DNA of 64,000 nt, from assembly GCF_004025325.1 (NCBI RefSeq), contig NZ_RSFE01000004.1, forward strand, positions 186,001 through 250,000, read 5' to 3'. Source of the DNA: Pseudidiomarina gelatinasegens (GTDB lineage: Bacteria > Pseudomonadota > Gammaproteobacteria > Enterobacterales > Alteromonadaceae). The position numbers were made by a program, and so were the translations under genes. Below the pieces are notes generated by a model. It had not been told where the DNA came from. It searched no databases and was given only the letters and a program-made list of their open reading frames with translations. Shown one piece after another: positions 55,508 through 62,163 of this stretch (its first letter is position 1; each line of letters begins with the position of its first letter).

Positions 55508-56533
55508 ATGCTAAGAATTTTTTTATTTATTTTTTCAATAGCTCTCATCTCTGGATGCGGTGCTGGCGATGAAGATAAGCCTGACGAGCGCCCGCCAACG
55601 ATCGAGGTCGTCGATCGCGATGTCCAATATCTTGATTCCTACTGGCTGCCGGGCGGTCGAAACTATGCAGTTCACGAGAACTCCCTAGCTATCAGCCACA
55701 ATGCTGGTGTCAGCCTATTAGATATCAACGAATCCGGATTGGTTGAAAGCGAAATCCAGGTATCCTCAACTGGATCCATTAATATTGCCACGTTAGAAAA
55801 TGGCGATATTGCAACCTTGATGGTCAACCATGTGCGTGTTAACCGCATAGAAAGCGATATGTTTGATGTCATCTACATGACTGAAGACTCCCCTGATTTA
55901 AGCGCTGTGATATTCGAGTCATTTGGCAATTGCGCTTACTGGGTGGACAAGAGTTCTCCAGACGAAGTGCAGCGTTATACAATCAAGGAAGTATGTGTTG
56001 ACAGTCAAGGGCTCACCACTCAGGACATTAGGTATCAAACGGAAAACTGGATTAATAATGTTTATGCTTTAGAAGATGGTTCCATAGTGGTTTTTGAAAG
56101 CCTTGGAGGCCCTCAAAAAATAAGCTTACTCAGTAGCGAGTTTGAGCTCCTCGATGAATATACTACGACAGATAAGCTCTATGGATTTGATATCGAGTTG
56201 CGTGATGACACGCTATTTTTTACAGGTTTTGCTACTGTCTGGAAGATGGGCGTTTCTTTCAACGGACTTTCCGAGCCAAAACTTTTTCATGAAACAGTCA
56301 ACCCAACAAGTTCGAACGGAACAAACAGAGTTGCGGTTCACGATAAAGGCGTACTCCTCGCCAACAATAACTTCATTTATGCATACAACCTCAACGGCGA
56401 CGACGTTACAGAAATATATCGAATTGACGTTGAGAAAACTATTGAAGCTCTCGTTGTGTATAAGAACTTTTTGATTGTTTCCTATTGGGATAACGTCGAC
56501 TTTGAAATATACAGGATAAGTGACCTTATTTAG
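55508..56533 (+). CDS. Predicted lipoprotein, unknown (beta-propeller-like)
   Basis: 341 aa. ATG 55508 is chosen since AAAGGA precedes it and a lipoprotein signal follows at once (lipobox ISGC near residue 16). The mature part is acidic, with repeated short beta-strand/turn patterns such as LAISHNAGVSLLDINESG and VAVHDKGVLLANNNFIYAYNLNG (partial), which resemble propeller blades. No catalytic motif. Codon use and AT content differ from the core genes. It is preceded 28 nt upstream by GTTAGGC. Confidence 0.65.
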   Translation: MLRIFLFIFSIALISGCGAGDEDKPDERPPTIEVVDRDVQYLDSYWLPGGRNYAVHENSLAISHNAGVSLLDINESGLVESEIQVSSTGSINIATLENGDIATLMVNHVRVNRIESDMFDVIYMTEDSPDLSAVIFESFGNCAYWVDKSSPDEVQRYTIKEVCVDSQGLTTQDIRYQTENWINNVYALEDGSIVVFESLGGPQKISLLSSEFELLDEYTTTDKLYGFDIELRDDTLFFTGFATVWKMGVSFNGLSEPKLFHETVNPTSSNGTNRVAVHDKGVLLANNNFIYAYNLNGDDVTEIYRIDVEKTIEALVVYKNFLIVSYWDNVDFEIYRISDLI

Positions 56534-56583
56534 TTAAGAGAGCTAATCACAGCCTTTAATTACTGAACAAATTAACTACCCAC

Positions 56584-56645
56584 GAACTTAGAATACAACC
56601 GGTGGTGATGTACCCATTACGCTAGTGCAGTGGAATTGATTACAA
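56584..56645 (+). pseudogene. Decayed 3' end of a lipoprotein gene (copy of 58796-58855)
   Basis: This stretch matches the 3' end of the lipoprotein gene at 58274-58849, including its stop codon region, over about 60 nt with two single-base insertions and a few changes. A 24-nt core, 56604-56627, is identical to 58814-58837. In frame it would read GGDVPITLVQWN then stop, where the intact gene reads GGDVPITLVWWN. Nothing upstream matches the rest of the gene. It is therefore a relic left by recombination or duplication. Confidence 0.75.
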
Positions 56646-56681
56646 CACCCTCCGCAAGAGCCGAGCTTTCTAGTCAACAAA

Positions 56682-57104
56682 TTAAGGAAGCTCGAAATTC
56701 TTTCTATGCCTGTGAATCTTGCAAAGCTTATCGTCGCAGAACTCAAGCTTAAGTACATTGTTAAAAGAAGCTCTGAAATAAAACTCCCAAGTGTCCTTTC
56801 GTGCAAACTCTCCAAAACCCTCCTCATGAAATAAGGGGCTTACCATTACGTCAAAATCAGGCGAAGTAGCCACATAAGGCGCAATACTTTCATTAGATTT
56901 GATTTGAATGAAAATATTACCGTTTCCCTTTAATTGTGAAAGAGCTTTTGGAAGTGACTTATATACTTCTTGCTTTGAACTCCCAATTTCAAAATTGTAC
57001 GCGCTGCCTTTGACCACTGTAGTATCAATATAAGTGAACCACAGATATGCTGGGTACATTAAAGCTAAACATATTAAAATAACTATCCCTGTTTTAATTG
57101 TCAT
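56682..57104 (-). CDS. Membrane-anchored hypothetical protein, 140 aa
   Basis: One N-terminal helix (residues ~6-25) acts as signal anchor. A soluble domain of about 110 residues follows, with EIGSSKQEVYKSLPKAL, a pattern seen in some small envelope proteins. Two Cys near the end lie in EFCDDKLCKI (CxxxxC). AGAGGA precedes the ATG. Not recognised. Confidence 0.6.
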   Translation of the reverse strand: MTIKTGIVILICLALMYPAYLWFTYIDTTVVKGSAYNFEIGSSKQEVYKSLPKALSQLKGNGNIFIQIKSNESIAPYVATSPDFDVMVSPLFHEEGFGEFARKDTWEFYFRASFNNVLKLEFCDDKLCKIHRHRKNFELP

Positions 57105-57255
57105 TGATTGTCCTCTTTAAACTTACCTCCATTATGGACACTTGCTCCCGGTTGCCTTCTATCATTGTCTAAAGATGGCGAACCCCGTCAGCTTTATTAG
57201 CGCTCTCTATGGAAAACGGCATTTATTAGTTGAATTCAAGTTACCTTAATTTAGA

Positions 57256-57531
57256 TCAAAATTTAGAGTTCCTTTCACGAAATACCCACGACATGTCTGC
57301 CCTTGTTGATAAGTCATCTTTCGTTTGAAATACTTTATTTACCTCTTCAACAGCAAAAGGCAATGAGGACATGCCGTTCATTCCAATTATTTCATTGGGA
57401 TACATCAGCAATATTTGATGGCATTGTTCACCTGACTTTAGCTCAACACTTACTACACTTACATCTTGTTTAAACTCATCAAAAGGCCCATCCCGTTTTA
57501 TTAAATCTAGATCTAAATATGAAGTCTTCAT
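57256..57531 (-). CDS. Hypothetical protein, 91 aa
   Basis: Soluble, no signal peptide or membrane segment. Charged N-terminus (YLDLDLIKRDGPFDEFKQD) and Met/Asn-rich middle (PNEIIGMNGMSS). No ribosome site of note. Not recognised. Coding status is supported mainly by length and absence of any better reading of the stretch. Confidence 0.45.
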   Translation of the reverse strand: MKTSYLDLDLIKRDGPFDEFKQDVSVVSVELKSGEQCHQILLMYPNEIIGMNGMSSLPFAVEEVNKVFQTKDDLSTRADMSWVFRERNSKF

Positions 57532-57630
57532 TTTTTAGCCTTTGTCGTTGTCGCGCATATTTAATCAACAGCTATTTCTTTTTATTCTGCTCCCAATACA
57601 AGTAACTTTTTTATTTTGATTCGACGGCTT

Positions 57631-57906
57631 TCATATGGCTATTGAAGAAGATACACAAATCACCAACCCTATGAAAAAATGTACAACTCTTAAAGATTTG
57701 TACTTACCACTGTTTGCATATAACGGCTCGCCAACATACAAAGTGTACATATTCTTATTCAAGATGAATAAATAAACCCATTGATAGCCAATCAAAAACA
57801 ATATCCCCGCCCAGATCCAATCTTCTGACATCGGCCTTTCAGCTATATACACGCCAGCCGAAACGAAGAATAAAAGTGAAAATGAAATTAGTGCTAGTGC
57901 CTTCAA
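57631..57906 (-). CDS. Hypothetical membrane protein, 91 aa
   Basis: Three hydrophobic segments: residues ~4-22, ~30-50 and ~72-90. The start is TTG at 57906 with AGAAGG about 8 nt upstream. Not recognised. It is the first of three minus-strand genes between two plus-strand lipoprotein genes. Confidence 0.45.
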   Translation of the reverse strand: MKALALISFSLLFFVSAGVYIAERPMSEDWIWAGILFLIGYQWVYLFILNKNMYTLYVGEPLYANSGKYKSLRVVHFFIGLVICVSSSIAI

Positions 57907-58273
57907 CTTAATTACCTTCTTCTTTTTTATCTTGATACGTTTGTAGCTGCACCTCGTTGGGCCGATTCTGCAACATTAACTACTGTTAGGCAGCATGATG
58001 CAATGACTGCTTACTGGAGATTGACGCTTTCGCTGTTGATCACCCGCTACAATTATGGAAGTTCGAAATACTGTCTGTACCTTTCAATTTTACAAAGTTC
58101 TTTATCGCAAAACTCTAGCGTTAAACTATCAAGAAAATAATTAAATCCTCAGCAACTACTCTGCTTGACACTTTTCTAATTTTCTATAGCCTTAAATTTA
58201 TACCTTTTTGCAACGAATCCATACGTTTTTCGTTTTAATGAACAGCTGTAAGTCTCTCAAGGATGAACAAAAT
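57907..58273. other. 367-nt gap without a recognisable gene
   Basis: AT-rich. GTTAGGC lies at 57985-57991 and GTTGGGC at 57956-57962, both of GTTRRRY form. TTGACA at 58165-58170 resembles a -35 element, but no -10 lies at a proper distance (TATAGC is only 14 nt away). No reading frame on either strand looks coding. It could hold the promoter of the lipoprotein gene at 58274. Confidence 0.4.
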
Positions 58274-58849
58274 ATGAAATTAAAGATATCAACTAACCTA
58301 TTATCAGTCGTTGTTGCCACAGTGTTTTTGGTCAGTTGCGGGGGTTCAAGTGATTCGGATGAAGGTACTGAATTCAATGTCTCCGTCGAGTCGACACCTG
58401 CCTATTATGGCCTGGGAATTCAATTCACGCCGCCATTAGCTGCTACCGCGACATCGGATAGCGGTCGAGAAATGTTTACCGACAGTATTATTGGGTTCGA
58501 ACATGAATTTGGTACATCTTATGAACTGCGTGTTGTAGAAAAGGATGTCGATACGAACAATGTCGCTGATGGCAGTGCAACATCGATAGAGCTCGTTGAA
58601 GTTATTAGTTCACAACCCGACGCAATTGGCACAAGTTACGTTTACAACGAAGTGACACTAGAAGGAAATCCATTCACCGCGAACGAGCAAACAGCTGGCG
58701 TGTATGCATTTTACCAGTATGAATTTCTGTGTGCCGAAAACGTTGACTGTGATGGGCTTGTTGCCATTGCCGATAGTGGCGGTCTGGTGAGTGTTGAATT
58801 TGAATACACCGGCGGTGATGTACCCATTACGCTAGTGTGGTGGAATTAA
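58274..58849 (+). CDS. Predicted lipoprotein, unknown
   Basis: 191 aa. ATG 58274 is chosen: AAGGATG is 7 nt upstream and the lipobox LVSC follows near residue 20. The mature part is acidic, Thr/Ser/Gly-rich and beta-strand-like, with one Cys pair in FLCAENVDCDG. It ends GGDVPITLVWWN. The last ~60 nt have a decayed copy at 56584-56645. Not recognised. It is convergent with ndh, 32 nt apart. Confidence 0.65.
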   Translation: MKLKISTNLLSVVVATVFLVSCGGSSDSDEGTEFNVSVESTPAYYGLGIQFTPPLAATATSDSGREMFTDSIIGFEHEFGTSYELRVVEKDVDTNNVADGSATSIELVEVISSQPDAIGTSYVYNEVTLEGNPFTANEQTAGVYAFYQYEFLCAENVDCDGLVAIADSGGLVSVEFEYTGGDVPITLVWWN

Positions 58850-58855
58850 TCACAA
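58796..58855 (+). repeat. Direct repeat, intact copy (partner at 56584-56645)
   Basis: Covers the last 18 codons of the lipoprotein gene and a few bases after its stop. It shares a 24-nt identical core (58814-58837) with the relic 2.2 kb upstream, in the same orientation. The pair brackets three minus-strand hypothetical genes and the lipoprotein gene itself. Confidence 0.75.
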
Positions 58856-58881
58856 AGCTTACAGTCGCGGTCTTATTTAAA

Positions 58882-60177
58882 TCAATGCAGTTTAAGGCGC
58901 GGGCGTAAACGTCGGTTAATGCCCTGCGCCAGCATATACAAAAAGGTTTTGAAATAACCGTGCAAGGCCACTTGGTGCATACGATACAATGACTTGTACA
59001 TAAACCGTGCCATCATGCCTTCAATCATCATGGAGCCGCGGGTTAAATTTCCCATCAGGCTGCCCACGGCCGTATAGTTTGACAAGGACACAAGCGAGCC
59101 GTGATCTTTGTAAGTAAAGCGTTTCAGCGACTGACCTTTCAAACTGCGCACAATATTTTCATAAACACAGTCGGCCATTTGATGTGCAGCCTGCGCGCGA
59201 GGCGGAACCCTGCTGCCGTTCGCTTGCGTAAATGCTGCGCAATCGCCTAACGCAAAAACATTTGCGTCGCGGGTGGTTTGCAGAACATCCGTCACCACCA
59301 ATTGATTACCGCGATTCGTTTCTAATCCAGCAAAGTTTGCTAGAAAGTCAGGTGCACGCACTCCGGCGGCCCAAACTTTGATGGATGCCTCAATAAAATC
59401 ACCCGAGCGCGTGACAAAACCTTCTTTGCTGACACTCTCGACTGCAGTATTAACGCAAATTTTAACACCGAGTTTAGCCAGCTCGCGACTTGCGGCAGCG
59501 GCGATTCGCTCGCTTAACGCTGGCAAGATACGTTCGCCAGCTTCTATTAGTACTATTTCAAGCTGCGTTAATTCGAAGTCGTCAAAGCCATAACTACGTA
59601 TTAATTCCGCCGACTTATGAAGCTCTGCTGCAAGCTCAACACCGGTTGCGCCCGCGCCAACAATGCCAACACGAAGTGGCCGTGGGTAACGTTGTGCCTG
59701 CAACGCCAAAAAAGTGTTCATGAGGGTGTGGTGAAATTTCTTGGCTTGCTTCACGCTATCCAAAAAATAGCAGTGTTCTGCGGCACCGGCGGTACCAAAG
59801 TCGTTCGTCACCGAGCCGATGGCTAACACTAAGTGATTATACTCAAGGGTTCGCGCCGCGACGATTTCATGACCCGCATCATCACAAATGGGGGCTAAGG
59901 TGAGTGTTTGTGAATCGCGGTCAACCTGAGTCAGTTCGCCGGGCTGAAACCGAAACCCAGCCGCGGCAGCCTGCACACGATAGTCAACACCATCCATATC
60001 TGCATCGAGCGCACCCGCAGCAACTTCATGAAGAAGCGGCTTCCAAATATGGGTTAAATTTCTGTCAACGAGTGTGACTTTTACGGCTCTGCTTGAGCCG
60101 TATTTGCGCCCTAGTTTACTGGCTAATTCCAAGCCACCGGCACCGCCACCAACTACGACAATATGGTGTTCTGACAT
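58882..60177 (-). CDS. ndh: Type II NADH dehydrogenase (NDH-2)
   Basis: Peripheral membrane flavoprotein that passes electrons from NADH to quinone without pumping ions. 431 aa. FAD-binding motif VVVGGGAGGLELASKLG at the N-terminus, NADH-binding VGIVGAGATGVELAAEL near residue 170 and AND-type NVFALGDCAAF near 300. C-terminal amphipathic, Arg/Tyr-rich helices (ARFMYKSLYRMHQVAL) probably bind the membrane. ATG 60177 is chosen with AAAGGATG upstream. It starts 20 nt after fpr. Confidence 0.95.
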   Translation of the reverse strand: MSEHHIVVVGGGAGGLELASKLGRKYGSSRAVKVTLVDRNLTHIWKPLLHEVAAGALDADMDGVDYRVQAAAAGFRFQPGELTQVDRDSQTLTLAPICDDAGHEIVAARTLEYNHLVLAIGSVTNDFGTAGAAEHCYFLDSVKQAKKFHHTLMNTFLALQAQRYPRPLRVGIVGAGATGVELAAELHKSAELIRSYGFDDFELTQLEIVLIEAGERILPALSERIAAAASRELAKLGVKICVNTAVESVSKEGFVTRSGDFIEASIKVWAAGVRAPDFLANFAGLETNRGNQLVVTDVLQTTRDANVFALGDCAAFTQANGSRVPPRAQAAHQMADCVYENIVRSLKGQSLKRFTYKDHGSLVSLSNYTAVGSLMGNLTRGSMMIEGMMARFMYKSLYRMHQVALHGYFKTFLYMLAQGINRRLRPRLKLH

Positions 60178-60197
60178 ACGTTCATCCTTTCGTAGTA

Positions 60198-60938
60198 TTA
60201 CCAATAATGTTCCACGGTGACATTGCCGGGTTTGCGGCGTAGGTTTTTCGGTAAGCCCATGTCGTTCAACAATACTTTGGCATCACGAATCATTTCCGGA
60301 TTGCCGCACAACATAACCTGTGCCCGTTCGTCGAGCACATCGCCAACGGCGCGCTGTAAGTCGCCAGACTTAATTAGGGCAGGAATACGACCACGCAATG
60401 CGCCCGCATGATCTTCACGGCTGACAACCGGTTGGTAAGTCAGTTGACCAGGGTGTGCTTTAACCCACTCGAGAATTTTAGCGCTGTAGGCAAGGTCTGC
60501 AGCGAACCGTACAGCATGAATCAGGTGTATCCGTTTAAAGCGCTGCCAAGGAATATCCGTACTTAACATCGACAGGTAAGGGCCAATGCCGGTACCCGTT
60601 GAAATGAGCCACAGGCTGTCGCCGTCGGGCACTTCGTTGAGGGTAAAAAAGCCACTGGGCGGCTGCGAAACTTCTATCGATTGCCCGGCGCGTAAATCAT
60701 GCAACATGGGCGAAAACAGGCCGTCGTGAACCCGATTCACAAGAAAGTCTAACACCCCTTCATCGGGCCCATTCACCAACGAATAAGCGCGTTGTATGCG
60801 CCCGCCGTCATGCTGAAGACCAAGCCGAACAAATTGCCCTGCAATGAATTCAAACGGTTGGGTGCGCACGCGCACACTGAATAGCTCCTGATTCCAAGCA
60901 TAATTCTCGATAACTTCACCCGTTATCCATTGCGCCAT
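60198..60938 (-). CDS. fpr: Ferredoxin/flavodoxin-NADP+ reductase
   Basis: FAD enzyme that moves electrons between NADPH and ferredoxin or flavodoxin. 246 aa. FAD-binding IQRAYSLVN (RxYS), NADP-binding STGTGIGPYLSML and LCGNPEMIRDA are clear. The C-terminus ends VEHYW, as in E. coli-type Fpr where a terminal Trp stacks on FAD. In the same unit as ndh, upstream of it. Confidence 0.94.
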   Translation of the reverse strand: MAQWITGEVIENYAWNQELFSVRVRTQPFEFIAGQFVRLGLQHDGGRIQRAYSLVNGPDEGVLDFLVNRVHDGLFSPMLHDLRAGQSIEVSQPPSGFFTLNEVPDGDSLWLISTGTGIGPYLSMLSTDIPWQRFKRIHLIHAVRFAADLAYSAKILEWVKAHPGQLTYQPVVSREDHAGALRGRIPALIKSGDLQRAVGDVLDERAQVMLCGNPEMIRDAKVLLNDMGLPKNLRRKPGNVTVEHYW

Positions 60939-61065
60939 TTACATTCTCCTTGCACCATCAGTGATGTGTTCATAGTACGGGCTGTGTATGATTATTTCTA
61001 GTTATGCCGCTGCATTTACCGCAAAGCAAGTGTTACACTCGGTGTACATTTTGAGGAGCTTGTTT

Positions 61066-61779
61066 GTGTCAAAAAATTTTAGCCCACGCCGACCAATTCT
61101 AGCCGTGCTTATGGGTTTTGTTGCGCTATTTACGTTAACTGGCTGCGACAAAACGACACCGCAAGGCATTGAGACGGTATCTGAAAGCGCGGCCGCACCG
61201 CTGAGCGATGTGCGCGTATGCAACTTTGCCCAACGCTTAGCCGCATTGCCACAGCAGCCGATTGATACGGCAGAATTGCGCTATTTGAATGAGCAGTGGC
61301 GTGAGTTAAACCGAACCGACGATGCCTTTAGTGTCGCCGAGGCTGCAGCCAGCCGCGCTATTTTGTCAGCTCTGAATATTGAGCTTGCCCACGAGTCTGC
61401 ACAACTAATTGAGCAAGCCATTGAAATTACTGATGAAACTTATGATCAAATTGAGGGGCTGCGGCGTTACGCAAGTGACCCTGACAATATGAAGGTACCG
61501 GATTCAATTACGCGCACTTTGGTGAACCGCTTAAATGACTGCTGCCTCAATCAACTGAACGGCAATGCCACCGCGTTGGTCCGTGAAGAAAAGTACTCAC
61601 CGTTGTATAACATTGGCAGTATCGCTTATTTTATTAATCGCGATGTGAATCAGATTCTGCGTAATGAACTTGAGCTCGACAGGTATCGAGCCAGCGTGGC
61701 TGCGGCGAAAGCGGCATTGCCGGCACCACAAAACGTTTCAACAGCAGCAACGTGGGCGCAATGTAAACCCGATGCTTAG
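61066..61779 (+). CDS. Predicted lipoprotein, unknown function
   Basis: 237 aa from GTG 61066, with GAGGAG 7 nt upstream. A lipobox-like TLTGC follows near residue 24. The mature protein is helical, with four Cys after the lipid Cys: VCNF, two adjacent in NDCCLNQL and one near the C-terminus (WAQCKP). A longer reading from 60988 would hide the signal peptide. Not recognised. It is divergent from fpr and 3 nt from convergent ubiK. Confidence 0.75.
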   Translation: MSKNFSPRRPILAVLMGFVALFTLTGCDKTTPQGIETVSESAAAPLSDVRVCNFAQRLAALPQQPIDTAELRYLNEQWRELNRTDDAFSVAEAAASRAILSALNIELAHESAQLIEQAIEITDETYDQIEGLRRYASDPDNMKVPDSITRTLVNRLNDCCLNQLNGNATALVREEKYSPLYNIGSIAYFINRDVNQILRNELELDRYRASVAAAKAALPAPQNVSTAATWAQCKPDA

Positions 61780-61782
61780 TGC

Positions 61783-62040
61783 TTAACTGTCTTGATCACG
61801 CTTCATTGCTGCGAGTTCTTGCTCGAGCTGATCAACACGTTGGCGTAAGCGCAACAAGAGCTGATGCTGTACATCAAGTTCTTCGCGGCTTACCACATCA
61901 AGTTTACCAAGCTGTTGCTGCAAAACGGTTTTGATGCGCTGCTCAAGATTGCCAGCGAAGTCTTTGACACCCGCTGGAATGCTGTCATTAATTTGGCGGG
62001 CGATGTCTTCAATTTTTTTGGCGTCCATTTTTACATCCAT
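61783..62040 (-). CDS. ubiK: Ubiquinone biosynthesis accessory factor UbiK
   Basis: Small (about 85 aa) helical protein of the BMFP/YqiC family that assists aerobic ubiquinone synthesis with UbiJ. MDAKKIEDIARQINDSIPAG and VVSREELDVQHQLLLRLR match YqiC, followed by a coiled coil. ATG 62040 or the in-frame ATG at 62028 could be the start; the second matches YqiC length better. It fits with ubiC and ubiA elsewhere in the window. Confidence 0.9.
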   Translation of the reverse strand: MDVKMDAKKIEDIARQINDSIPAGVKDFAGNLEQRIKTVLQQQLGKLDVVSREELDVQHQLLLRLRQRVDQLEQELAAMKRDQDS

Positions 62041-62163
62041 CACTGATTTTAAGATAAGTTTTAATTGCCTTTTAGCTTAGCAGGACTTTACGGTAAAATC
62101 TGCGGCCAAGTTTAGGGGCTCCATTTTATTTAAACGCTTCATTGCGAAAGGTCATTCAATTTC

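Noticed and set aside
57130-57190. Short minus-strand frame starting with ATG before the 140-aa gene
   Set aside because: Only about 23 codons, no ribosome site and no conserved pattern; not enough to call a gene.
58165-58190. TTGACA...TATAGC as promoter of the lipoprotein gene
   Set aside because: Spacing is only 14 nt, too short for a normal sigma-70 promoter.
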